A stretch of DNA of 64,000 nucleotides from Rhodothermaceae bacterium (GCA_009838195.1 VXSC01000036.1:93300-157299), one strand, 5' to 3'; positions 37,131 through 45,289 are shown, counted from the first letter of the stretch. The notes: generated by a model from the sequence alone, not told the origin. A program made the numbers and translations.

Positions 37131-38183
37131 TTAGTCTGGTAACGTATATCGATAAAAGATCCCATCCGTATGGTGGAATAGTATCAATTCTTTCTCAGAT
37201 ACAAACTCAAGCGCGGTAACCCAGCGTAGCGGTTCTCCAAGATGATCCAGTAAGCTGTAAGTGCGCAATAGACTCAACGATTCTAAATCCAGTTCCAAAA
37301 GCCTATTCACACGTACACTATCGTCAGGATAAGCCACAATCGGCATTATGTACACTCTTTCACTGGTCGTAGTGGTACAGCAGACGACGGTTACTGTGGG
37401 CACTGGGCCACTAGCAAGGTTTGATGAATATTGATCCTTTGAATCCTCTATCCGTTCAGAGAAGTATGAATTATCTGATAAATCTAAAGATTGAAGCAAT
37501 TCGCCATCAAGTGAAAATTTCTCAACCACTGGAACAGAATGGCCTATCGTTAATAGATACTCACTGCCAACTAAAGCGATGAGCCGAGCGTTTAGTTGGC
37601 GATTCAACATTTCGGAGTACGAAGTCTCAAGGAGTTCTCCAAAGGTCTTAGAGAGCGTGCCTGAAGAATCTAGTTTTGTCAGTGCATGTGGATCTTGAGG
37701 AAACACCGGAGCAACGTACACATGTCCCTGCTCGTCCACTGACAGTCCCTGAAACCAAATCTTATGTTTTGGCTCCAGCCGGAAAGAATATAGATATTCT
37801 CCTTCGAGCGAAAAAACCTGAACTCGATTGGGTCCGCCATCGTATCCATAAATTTTATCTTCGGTCACGTAAAAACTATACGGCCAACTTGAAAACTCAC
37901 CTGGACCCTGTCCACCGTCACCTACTGTACGAACTATTTCCAGATCGTTATCAAGTGCAAAAACATAAGGATAACCCTCCCCGCTCAGGTAGAGAAGATC
38001 CCCAACCTTTTGCATGGTCCAAACATGCTCCATGAAATGGTCCTGCCCCACAGCCTCCACAAAGTCGGTTGCTCGCAGCGGGACTTCCTGTACGCCTTCA
38101 TACTCAGCAGAACATCCCGAGGAGAAGACCAAGACAGTCGCAAAGCCAACTGTTGCCACCAAGATTCGAACTGACGAATACAT
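37131..38183 (-). CDS. Six-bladed beta-propeller lipoprotein
   Basis: A lipoprotein signal ending VFSSGC is followed by a beta-propeller of the NHL/6-bladed type. Visible blade-like repeats are GDLLYLSGEGYPYVFALD, DKIYGYDGGPNRVQVFSLEG, GHVYVAPVFPQDPHALTKLD and SEYLLTIGHSVPVVEKFSLDG. Others are RVYIMPIVAYPDD and KELILFHHTDGIFYRYTLP. This family is common in Bacteroidota, where it is often encoded beside short Cys-rich exported peptides and thiol-redox proteins, as here. A role in binding or transporting the peptides is plausible but unproven. It lies 49 bp downstream of the second peptide gene and 71 bp upstream of the thioredoxin-like gene. No Shine-Dalgarno site is seen. Confidence 0.75.
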   Translation of the reverse strand: MYSSVRILVATVGFATVLVFSSGCSAEYEGVQEVPLRATDFVEAVGQDHFMEHVWTMQKVGDLLYLSGEGYPYVFALDNDLEIVRTVGDGGQGPGEFSSWPYSFYVTEDKIYGYDGGPNRVQVFSLEGEYLYSFRLEPKHKIWFQGLSVDEQGHVYVAPVFPQDPHALTKLDSSGTLSKTFGELLETSYSEMLNRQLNARLIALVGSEYLLTIGHSVPVVEKFSLDGELLQSLDLSDNSYFSERIEDSKDQYSSNLASGPVPTVTVVCCTTTTSERVYIMPIVAYPDDSVRVNRLLELDLESLSLLRTYSLLDHLGEPLRWVTALEFVSEKELILFHHTDGIFYRYTLPD

Positions 38184-38232
38184 TTGTGTTCAAAAAAATA
38201 TGATTGGTTCCAATTCATAGAGCGATTCCATA

Positions 38233-38481
38233 CTATGCAAGAAGGCATACGCGGCAAAAAACCATCAATCCGTCACATAAGACACCACCTAATTCTACAT
38301 TGCCATAACACAATTCATCGCCCGAACACGAGATCGAGTCTCCACACTCGCAACTTACCGAGACCATGCACGGAACTTCCTCAGCATTAGCAACATCAGT
38401 GGAATGAAGCAAAGCCAAAGATGTGATACTAGCAACAACACATAGAAACAACAGAGCCCTTTTTATCAAGTACATATTCAT
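38233..38481 (-). CDS. Secreted Cys-rich peptide A
   Basis: 82-residue product. The signal sequence (about 1-33) ends with a good signal-peptidase site VANA/EE. The predicted mature peptide of about 49 residues has eight cysteines (38, 44, 46, 52, 58, 69, 76, 79). The segment LCDGLMVFC matches RCDGVVFNC of the upstream neighbour, and six cysteines align between the two, so they are paralogues. The architecture (short hydrophobic leader with an A-N-A-like site, then a Cys-rich core, beside a propeller lipoprotein) recalls the NVEALA-type peptides of Bacteroides, but I do not claim membership. Function is unknown. Confidence 0.6.
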   Translation of the reverse strand: MNMYLIKRALLFLCVVASITSLALLHSTDVANAEEVPCMVSVSCECGDSISCSGDELCYGNVELGGVLCDGLMVFCRVCLLA

Positions 38482-38522
38482 TAGAAGTGGTTATGGTTGA
38501 TTGATCAGTCCAGTGAGATCTA

Positions 38523-38768
38523 TCAATTGAGTATATCGCCATCACAATTGAAAACAACACCATCGCACCTGTATAGCCCGTCTGCCGCTGCACAATCCTC
38601 CAATCCCATACAGCAAGCCATGGCATGACTACGGCCCTCACATACTATGCAGATCGTACATTCACCTGAGGCAGCCTGACTTGCTTGATAGTGGCTACCC
38701 ATAAGTACGAACAGCAAAGCAACTGTTAGTAGACACGCTAAGGACAAGGCCATTTTTAAGCTCTTCAT
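38523..38768 (-). CDS. Secreted Cys-rich peptide B
   Basis: 81-residue product from ATG 38768. The frame is open 66 bp further upstream, but that part precedes the leader and looks non-coding. Residues 1-33 form a signal sequence with an A-x-A type site near QASQAAS. The mature part has eight cysteines (37, 40, 43, 52, 53, 59, 68, 75), including an adjacent pair and a CTICIVC cluster. It is paralogous to peptide A, 41 bp downstream, sharing the end C-D-G-x4-C. It is first of the four-gene set, with a direct-repeat element about 80-115 bp upstream. The peptide could be a disulfide-rich toxin, signal or surface factor; nothing in the sequence decides. Confidence 0.6.
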   Translation of the reverse strand: MKSLKMALSLACLLTVALLFVLMGSHYQASQAASGECTICIVCEGRSHAMACCMGLEDCAAADGLYRCDGVVFNCDGDILN

Positions 38769-38846
38769 GTTACACAAAGTTTGGTCATTGGATGCGAATG
38801 CGCTAGTGATACAAACAATAAAACTATTTTCCAATAACTTCTGCGA

Positions 38847-38884
38847 ATATTTGGTGATTAATTGTGATATTTCGGTGATTAATT
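38847..38884. promoter_or_regulatory. Two-copy direct repeat upstream of the peptide operon
   Basis: Two near-identical units, ATATTTGGTGATTAATT at 38847-38863 and ATATTTCGGTGATTAATT at 38867-38884, are offset by 20-21 bp, two helical turns. Such phasing suits a dimeric activator or two repressor units on one DNA face. They lie about 80-115 bp upstream of peptide B. No convincing promoter hexamers could be matched. Confidence 0.45.
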
Positions 38885-38972
38885 AAAATTTTGGCCAATT
38901 ATCATGGCATCTGACGTACTCATAACACCGTCAGCGATTTGAGAGAATTTAGAGCATATAAATAATGGCATG

Positions 38973-39017
38973 ATCTCAGCATATAAATTGAAGGCCGGGG
39001 TTTGAGTAGACGTGAAC
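38973..39017. repeat. 45-bp dispersed element, copy 2
   Basis: Second copy of the element at 36283-36327, same orientation, no gaps. It lies between the 3' end of the Nif3-like gene and the peptide-operon control region. On the minus strand it runs into a 30-codon open frame (38879-38971) that I do not call as a gene. A boundary left by insertion of the locus, or a shared regulatory element, are both possible. Confidence 0.45.
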
Positions 39018-39054
39018 CGAGTCCACCCTGGCGCTTGCCTTATAATTTTCCCGA

Positions 39055-39909
39055 CTAAATGAAGTAAAACGGATCACCACTGGGCTGGTGCACCACGATT
39101 GTATTCGGTAATCTTGGTTCCAGCCACTCAGCCAGCCAAGCCATCCCCGGGTCTTCGCTGAGTGCGTGCCCAATCACAATCAGCCCCTTCTCCTGATCCC
39201 CTTGCCAATTCGCATCGCGAACATACTCTGTCGTTTCCCACTCCCGCACTTCTCCGACTACAAGGACATCCACTTCAGAAAGCATCTCAATCTGTCGTCT
39301 TCCGCCTACGGCTCCAACCAGTAACCCTATCCTACTGCATGACATCCCTGCATTACCCATCACACGAATCCGCTTCGCACCGAACCTTGTCTTCATAAAT
39401 TGGGACAGTTCAGCGAGGGATATAGAAGGAATTCGACACAATTGAGGTTGACCAGCCTCTGCATATGCCTCCCAACCGAGTAGTTTCAGGACACCCGTAG
39501 CAATGCCGTCTGGCTTGTATGCGTGCCAGTAATCATGGAATCGCCACACTACAATCCCATGATCTTCCAAGGTCTTTCGCTTTTTTTGATACACCGAATT
39601 ATTCTCAAGCCAGTCCGTCTCATCCAGATGGTTATAGTATGTTGGCTCGTGCGTGATGATCAGATTCACACCATGCTGCGCCGCATAATCAATCGTTCGA
39701 TGAGTCGCCAGAAAAGTAGTAATAACGCCGCGCAGCGGTTGGGATGGATCACCCGATTTGACCGTATCTACGGTGGAATCCCACGGTGCTCCCGGGATTT
39801 CATGCATGATCAAATTGATTGCATCCTGAATAGTTGGTACTTTTTTGGGGAGACCTGCCAAAATGATCCCCCCTCCTGACTGGGCCAAAAAATCTCTCCT
39901 TGTAATCAT
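39055..39909 (-). CDS. Tat-exported Nif3/DUF34-like metal-binding protein
   Basis: 284 residues. The N-terminus TRRDFLAQSGGGIILAG is a twin-arginine signal. The rest is Nif3/DUF34-like: NLIITHEPTYYNH with HEP-type metal ligands, HGIVVWRFHDYWHA, GLLVGAVGGRRQ, VLVVGEVREWETTEYV and LIVIGHALSEDPGM. Nif3-family proteins form toroidal hexamers with a dinuclear metal site and are usually cytoplasmic; here the signal predicts folded export to the periplasm. The biochemical role of the family is unsettled. It is a single gene, divergent from the DUF1080 operon. Confidence 0.82.
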   Translation of the reverse strand: MITRRDFLAQSGGGIILAGLPKKVPTIQDAINLIMHEIPGAPWDSTVDTVKSGDPSQPLRGVITTFLATHRTIDYAAQHGVNLIITHEPTYYNHLDETDWLENNSVYQKKRKTLEDHGIVVWRFHDYWHAYKPDGIATGVLKLLGWEAYAEAGQPQLCRIPSISLAELSQFMKTRFGAKRIRVMGNAGMSCSRIGLLVGAVGGRRQIEMLSEVDVLVVGEVREWETTEYVRDANWQGDQEKGLIVIGHALSEDPGMAWLAEWLEPRLPNTIVVHQPSGDPFYFI

Positions 39910-40005
39910 AGCTTATTTTCTTACCGACAAATAAAGATACAAAACATCGATCCTATGGATCTCCATTCCCTATCTTATACCTACAACTCACTCGCTCCCT
40001 CTATC

Positions 40006-41406
40006 ATGCTACGTATACTCACTCTCTCATTAGTCACTTTTTGTGTCGTATCAACTGGTCATGCGCAGACATGGACCTCACTTGTTGATGGAGACGACCT
40101 TTCTGGATGGGAAAAACTCGGAGGCGAAGCGACCTATGTGGCCTCCAATGGCACTGTCACCGGAACAACCTCCGAAAATACCCCCAATACATTTCTGGCT
40201 ACCAGGCAGTCCTACGGTGATTTTGCACTCAGTGTCGAAGTATGGGTTGACCCTGAAATCAATTCCGGCATTCAAATTCGGAGCGAATCCAAGGAGGATT
40301 ATTTGAACGGCCGCGTTCATGGATACCAGGTAGAAATTGATCCCAGTTCCCGTGCTTGGAGTGGTGGCATCTATGATGAGGCTCGAAGAGGCTGGTTATA
40401 TCCTCTTTCGGTAAATGAAGACTGCCGTGGTGCTTTCAACCCACAGGGATGGAATCATTACTACATCGAAGCAATCGGCCCCTCCATCCGAACATGGGTG
40501 AACGATGTAGCCTGTGCTGCACTTTATGATAACATGACTGCTTCGGGCTTTATCGCATTGCAGGTACATAGCGTTGACCGATCAGAGCTTTCTGGGCGTA
40601 ATGTACACTGGCGAAATATTACAATTGTGGACGAAAATGTCATCCCTCGTGAGTGGACAAGCAATTATGTGGTAAATCTCGTACCCAATTCTCTCAGTGA
40701 ACAGGAGGTCGCACAAGGATTTAGTCTGTTATTTGACGGCAAGACCACAGATGGTTGGCGAGGGGCAGGCAAGGAAACTTTCCCGGAGAAAGGCTGGAAA
40801 GTTCAAGACGGCGTCCTAATGGTTGAGGCCTCCGGGGGAGCTGAGGCAGCTTACGGAGGGGATATCGTGACCGTTGATGAATACTCCACCTTCGAGTTCA
40901 GCTTGGATTTTAAGCTTTCCCAAGGAGCAAACAGCGGCATCAAATACTACATCACTGAATCGTATGGTAGCGATGCTTCTGCCATCGGCCTGGAGTACCA
41001 GCTCCTCGATGATGAGCGCCACCCTGATGCCACGCAGGGGGCTGCCGGTAACCGAACCCTCGGATCCCTTTATGACCTGATTCCCGCCCACGAAGGAAAG
41101 ACCGTTCGTAAACCCGGTCAATGGAATCGGGCTCGCCTTGTCGTGACCGGGACACGACTAGAAGAAACTGTCACCGGAAGTCGAATGATGGAATCCGAAT
41201 TCAAGGGGGCATATGTGGAGCATTGGCTCAATGATCGTAAAGTCGTGGCATATGAGCGTGGCACTCCCGTCTTTGATGCCTTGGTAGCCAGAAGTAAATA
41301 TGTTGTTTGGGAGGGATTCGGACACTGGCCGCAAGGCCATATCCTGTTGCAGGATCATGGAGATGAGGTTCACTTCCGCAGTATCAAAGTTCGAAAAATT
41401 GACTAA
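40006..41406 (+). CDS. Two-domain DUF1080 (3-keto-disaccharide hydrolase-like) protein
   Basis: 466 residues with a Sec signal (ending STGHAQ) and two DUF1080 beta-sandwich domains, about residues 21-205 and 235-465. Each has the hallmark start (WTSLVDGDDLSGWEKLGG; FSLLFDGKTTDGWRGAG) and the core I/S-G-I-Q/K segment (NSGIQIRSES; NSGIKYYITESYGSDA). Characterised members cleave 3-keto-glycosides. I chose ATG 40006 because it gives the signal peptide; an in-frame ATG 51 bp upstream does not. A Gfo/Idh/MocA oxidoreductase, which could form or reduce keto-sugars, follows 93 bp downstream, so a shared sugar pathway is likely. Confidence 0.85.
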   Translation: MLRILTLSLVTFCVVSTGHAQTWTSLVDGDDLSGWEKLGGEATYVASNGTVTGTTSENTPNTFLATRQSYGDFALSVEVWVDPEINSGIQIRSESKEDYLNGRVHGYQVEIDPSSRAWSGGIYDEARRGWLYPLSVNEDCRGAFNPQGWNHYYIEAIGPSIRTWVNDVACAALYDNMTASGFIALQVHSVDRSELSGRNVHWRNITIVDENVIPREWTSNYVVNLVPNSLSEQEVAQGFSLLFDGKTTDGWRGAGKETFPEKGWKVQDGVLMVEASGGAEAAYGGDIVTVDEYSTFEFSLDFKLSQGANSGIKYYITESYGSDASAIGLEYQLLDDERHPDATQGAAGNRTLGSLYDLIPAHEGKTVRKPGQWNRARLVVTGTRLEETVTGSRMMESEFKGAYVEHWLNDRKVVAYERGTPVFDALVARSKYVVWEGFGHWPQGHILLQDHGDEVHFRSIKVRKID

Positions 41407-41499
41407 CAGCCTCGTGATGCGACCGACAGAGAATGCCATGACTGCACTTGAAGAACCACGTAAGCGCCTCCGTTCTCACCGCGTTGATCTCACATCAGA

Positions 41500-42507
41500 A
41501 TGAGCAGAATTCGTTGGGGAATCCTCTCAAGTGCCCGCATAGCGCGACAGAAAGTCATTCCAGCAATTCAGGACAGCCAACGTGGAACAGTGGCCGCCAT
41601 TGCCTCCAGAAACCCTAGTCTGGCACAGCAAGTCGCTGAATCCCATCAGATTCCTACAATCTGTCCTACCTATGATGACCTGATCCAACTGGACACGATT
41701 GATGCCGTCTACATCCCATTACCAAATCACTTACATGTTGAATGGGCTTGTAAGGCCATCAATGCGGGAAAACATGTACTTTGTGAGAAACCGTTGGGAC
41801 TCAATGAAATGGATGTACAGCATCTTCTGAACGTATCTCGACAGTATCCCAAGCAACTTGTTGCGGAGGCATTTATGTATCGCCATCACCCGCAATGGAC
41901 ACGTACGCGCGAATGGGTTCGAACCAACTATATCGGTGAGTTGCGAAGTATTCACGTTCACTTTTCCTACGATAACAGGGATCCTGATAATATTCGTAAT
42001 AAGTTGGAGTTTGGCGGTGGAGCACTCATGGATATCGGCTGCTACGGGATTTCTGTTGCCCGCTGGCTATATGGTTCAGAGCCCAAGCGAGTATGTGCAC
42101 ACACTGAGCGACATCCTCAATTCAGAACTGACACATCAACGACCGCTCTGTTGGATTTTGCTCAAGGTGGCGCCACTGTCGTCTGTGGAACACAGATCCA
42201 AAGAGCTGAGCATGTCGCAATTGTGGGTACTAAAGGGAAGATCACGTTGCAAACTCCATTCAATATCCCCCCAGGTGAACCCGCGTATTTGAATCTCCAG
42301 CAAGATCAAGAACGGACGATTCACACGCTCGGGCCGGCAAATCAGTTTTCGGAGCAATGCGATGCATTCGCAGCCGCTGTAATTGACGGAGAACCGCTTT
42401 ATACTCCGATAGTCGACTCTTTGAACAATATGAGAGTCATAGATGCATGCTTTCAAAGTGCACAAACCAATACCTGGATCACCTGTGAACAACTGACTGA
42501 TCCCTGA
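41500..42507 (+). CDS. Gfo/Idh/MocA-family oxidoreductase
   Basis: 335 residues with no signal peptide. The N-terminal Rossmann domain reads RWGILSSARIARQKVIPAI, the pivotal EKP motif is in HVLCEKPLGLN, and the C-terminal sheet domain starts near residue 125 (EAFMYRHHPQW). A catalytic Asp/His pair is likely in GGALMDIGCYGI. It most resembles the D-xylose/dihydrodiol dehydrogenase branch, NAD(P)-dependent sugar oxidoreductases of the cytoplasm. The substrate is unknown. Its place between a DUF1080 hydrolase and further genes on one strand suggests keto-sugar metabolism. Confidence 0.88.
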   Translation: MSRIRWGILSSARIARQKVIPAIQDSQRGTVAAIASRNPSLAQQVAESHQIPTICPTYDDLIQLDTIDAVYIPLPNHLHVEWACKAINAGKHVLCEKPLGLNEMDVQHLLNVSRQYPKQLVAEAFMYRHHPQWTRTREWVRTNYIGELRSIHVHFSYDNRDPDNIRNKLEFGGGALMDIGCYGISVARWLYGSEPKRVCAHTERHPQFRTDTSTTALLDFAQGGATVVCGTQIQRAEHVAIVGTKGKITLQTPFNIPPGEPAYLNLQQDQERTIHTLGPANQFSEQCDAFAAAVIDGEPLYTPIVDSLNNMRVIDACFQSAQTNTWITCEQLTDP

Positions 42508-42544
42508 GCATCTGTTCCAATAACATCTTAAAACCCCCTACATT

Positions 42545-43636
42545 ATGAACCGTCGTGACTGGATTCGCCTTGGCATTGCAGGTACTGCCTTGCCGCTTCT
42601 GCCCGGCTTTACCCCTGCGCCTGAAAGATTGAATCAAACCCCGATTCGTCTTCATAGCAACGAAAACCCCTATGCCCCCGGAGATTCTGCGCGGACGGCA
42701 ATTCTGGATGCCCTGGATGAAACTAACCTTTATCCTTACTCCCATTACCGCAGTTTGGAGGCCATGATTGCCGCTCGAGAAGGACTTCAACCAGAGCATG
42801 TAGTTCTGGGAGCCGGGTCTAGTGAAATTCTCCGCATGGCAGCGATGGCGTATGGACTTGGTGATGGCGAAATCGTCACCGCGTATCCCACGTACGAGGG
42901 ATTGGAGAACTATGCAAACTCCATTGAGGCACGGGTTCATCGTGTCCCTCTTAAAGCGGACAAGAGTATTGACCTTGCTCTCATGGATTCCCGAACAACC
43001 CAGAATGTAAGGATAGTTTTTGTTTGCAATCCAAATAATCCTACAGGAACGATTTGTGACAAGGATGAGCTCACCGAGTTTTGTACTCGGGTTTCTCGGC
43101 GATCTGTGATCCTGGTTGATGAGGCTTATTACGAATTGGTTACTGACCCCCGCTACAGCAGTGCTGTACCTCTTGTCAAGGCGGGAGCCAATGTAATCGT
43201 TTCACGAACTTTTTCAAAGGTCTACGGCTTAGCCGGATTGCGCGTGGGCTACGCCCTAGCCCGTCCGGACATAGCGGAACGTCTCCGTAATTACAGTACG
43301 GCGATCAACATCAATATTATGGCACTCCGGGCTGCTATCGCCTCCCTTGAAGATCGTCGATTCCTGAATTACAGTACAACTCAAATTGAAAACAGTCGTA
43401 TTGAGACCGCTCGTAGGCTACGGGAGCTTGGACACTCCGTTGTTGAATCGCATACCAACTTCGTATTCTTCCATCTTGGTCGTCCCATTGAAGAATTTCA
43501 ACAATCAATGGCTTCCCATGGAATCCTGGTCGGACGCCCGTTCCCACCCTATCTGGATTGGTGTCGTCTAAGCATCGGAACTGAAGGTGAAATGTCGCAA
43601 TTCTTTGATGCGTTTACGAACGTCATGAACCGCTAA
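42545..43636 (+). CDS. Tat-exported PLP aminotransferase, HisC-like
   Basis: 363 residues, fold-type I aminotransferase of the histidinol-phosphate aminotransferase family. It has LHSNENPYAPG, VLGAGSSEIL, CNPNNPTG, VDEAYYEL (Asp192) and the PLP lysine in SRTFSKVYGLAGLRVGY (Lys225, Arg233). The N-terminus MNRRDWIRLGIAGTALPLLPG is a twin-arginine leader, so the enzyme probably folds with PLP and is exported. True HisC is cytoplasmic, and no his genes are nearby, so a different amino donor or acceptor is likely. It lies 37 bp after the oxidoreductase and 23 bp before the DUF4159 gene. Confidence 0.85.
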   Translation: MNRRDWIRLGIAGTALPLLPGFTPAPERLNQTPIRLHSNENPYAPGDSARTAILDALDETNLYPYSHYRSLEAMIAAREGLQPEHVVLGAGSSEILRMAAMAYGLGDGEIVTAYPTYEGLENYANSIEARVHRVPLKADKSIDLALMDSRTTQNVRIVFVCNPNNPTGTICDKDELTEFCTRVSRRSVILVDEAYYELVTDPRYSSAVPLVKAGANVIVSRTFSKVYGLAGLRVGYALARPDIAERLRNYSTAININIMALRAAIASLEDRRFLNYSTTQIENSRIETARRLRELGHSVVESHTNFVFFHLGRPIEEFQQSMASHGILVGRPFPPYLDWCRLSIGTEGEMSQFFDAFTNVMNR

Positions 43637-43659
43637 TTCGGCAGTACCTCCGCAACGAT

Positions 43660-44412
43660 ATGCTCAATCAGAGCTTCTCCGTAAATCTGACAGTTTATCT
43701 ATTCCTGGGTATCACATGTGTGCTGTCTGCAAATGGACAGGATGCAGGGTTTCAGTTCGCACGCGTTTGGTATGAGAGTCATCCAGGATTCCGGGAAAGT
43801 GCCTGGGCTACGGATTATCCCACAGCAGAATACAATCTGCATGAAGCGATCAGCCGCACAACCGGGCTCCAACTGGAAGGACCACCGGTAGTGGTTTCAC
43901 TGAAGGATCCCAATATTTTTGAATACGCAGTACTCTACTTGACCGAGCCTGGGTACTGGCGTACAAATGAAGAAGAGGTGGAGAATCTAAGGCGCTATCT
44001 TGATCGGGGCGGGTTCTTGATTATTGACGATTTTCATGACTATGGCCGTGGATATACGGGACCGCAATGGAATAATATGTATGACAATATCAAGAGGGTA
44101 TACCCGGACCGCGAGCCAATCGAGTTGACTGCCGATCATCCAATCTGGCAGATCTATTACGATATTGATCCGGATGCAGCTATTTCCACGAAAAACGGTG
44201 GCTCCTGGCGCTGGGGCGGAATGCGTTTTGCACCAGAAGATGACATCTACTACGCTGTATTCGATGATGCAGGCAGGCCGATGATTATCATCTGCTATAA
44301 CCAGGATATAGGGGACGGCTGGGAGTGGCCTGGAGGACGCAATTTAGGATCTGCTTCAACGGTGAGTTTCCAGATGGCAATCAACTTCATCTTTTATACC
44401 CTTACTCACTAA
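43660..44412 (+). CDS. DUF4159 secreted protein
   Basis: 250 residues with a Sec signal (about 1-26, ending SANGQ). The DUF4159 core is visible: FQFARVWYESHPGFRESAWATDYPTAEYNL, LYLTEPGYWRTNEEEVENLRRYLDRGGFLIIDDFHDYG, and a C-terminal YYAVFDDAGRPMIIICYNQDIGDGWEW. The fold is probably a class I glutamine-amidotransferase/ThuA-like Rossmann form. No function is established. It closes the plus-strand set that starts with the DUF1080 gene, 23 bp after the aminotransferase. Confidence 0.85.
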   Translation: MLNQSFSVNLTVYLFLGITCVLSANGQDAGFQFARVWYESHPGFRESAWATDYPTAEYNLHEAISRTTGLQLEGPPVVVSLKDPNIFEYAVLYLTEPGYWRTNEEEVENLRRYLDRGGFLIIDDFHDYGRGYTGPQWNNMYDNIKRVYPDREPIELTADHPIWQIYYDIDPDAAISTKNGGSWRWGGMRFAPEDDIYYAVFDDAGRPMIIICYNQDIGDGWEWPGGRNLGSASTVSFQMAINFIFYTLTH

Positions 44413-44459
44413 CTGCTTGGTAGCCACGAGGTCGCCGTCAGAGATGAGGGCCAATTGCC

Positions 44460-44480
44460 TGACAGGTACCTGCCATTTTA
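44460..44480 (+). terminator. Candidate terminator between convergent genes
   Basis: A 6-bp stem (TGACAG ... CTGCCA, one G-T pair, GTAC loop) is followed by TTTTAG. It lies 47 bp after the DUF4159 stop and 3 bp before the pssA stop. Weak but well placed. Confidence 0.3.
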
Positions 44481-44482
44481 GT

Positions 44483-45289
44483 TCACTTTGGCAGCGCCAT
44501 AAGTGCGCGAATGGATCGCGTGGATGCTCGTGTAAGTCCTATCAAAACATAAACTAACAGGACTAACAGCAGTCCCGTGTACGGAAGAAACCCGATCAGC
44601 AGCACGGAAATGATATAGGCACCTGAAGCGATGGGATACTGGCGAAGGTAATCAAATGAAATTCTTGGCACCCCATCAAAACGGATCAGAGACACCATGA
44701 GAAACGACAGAAGCACCACAACGGGAATAAGTACCTCCGAATCAAGTATGCCTGATCGCAATAGCCATGTTTCCTGATCAATATTGAGTACAATGGCAAT
44801 GATACAATAAGCTTGTACGGGGGCTGGCAACCCCTCAAAGTCAAGTTTCTTCTCTTCCGAAAATTGCAAATTGAACCGAGCTAGGCGTACCGCAGAACAC
44901 ATTGCAGGCAGAGCACTGATAATTAGGCCAAACATCCCACTACCCTCCAGCATTCGCGCATAGATCAAATAGGCTGGAGCCACACCGAACGATACAACAT
45001 CACATAAAGAATCAAGCTCCGCGCCAAAAAGACTGACACCACGTGTCAAGCGTGCTGCCATTCCGTCCAATAAATCGAATAATCCCGCAAGAATGATCAG
45101 GTAGCACGCATACACGAATTGTCCCTGGTGAATCTGGGTAATCGCCACGAACCCACAGAAAAGGTTCATGAGTGTAAAAAATGATGGAACTGCGACACTG
45201 GTCCGGCTCCCATGGCGTACTTGGGAACCCCCACTGCGATCCTCCGCGGATCGGCGAGTCAACTTAATGGATCGTTTTCGGTCACTCAT
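44483..45289 (-). CDS. pssA: CDP-diacylglycerol--serine O-phosphatidyltransferase
   Basis: Membrane enzyme making phosphatidylserine from CDP-diacylglycerol and serine. The CDP-alcohol phosphotransferase motif is complete: DGMAARLTRGVSLFGAELDSLCD (Asp-Gly, Ala-Arg, Gly and the two further Asp). Around it are seven or eight hydrophobic helices and a basic N-terminal tail. From ATG 45289 the protein has 268 residues; ATG 45295 is equally possible and the frame stays open to 45337. It lies 237 bp downstream of psd on the same strand. Together they make phosphatidylethanolamine. Confidence 0.92.
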   Translation of the reverse strand: MSDRKRSIKLTRRSAEDRSGGSQVRHGSRTSVAVPSFFTLMNLFCGFVAITQIHQGQFVYACYLIILAGLFDLLDGMAARLTRGVSLFGAELDSLCDVVSFGVAPAYLIYARMLEGSGMFGLIISALPAMCSAVRLARFNLQFSEEKKLDFEGLPAPVQAYCIIAIVLNIDQETWLLRSGILDSEVLIPVVVLLSFLMVSLIRFDGVPRISFDYLRQYPIASGAYIISVLLIGFLPYTGLLLVLLVYVLIGLTRASTRSIRALMALPK

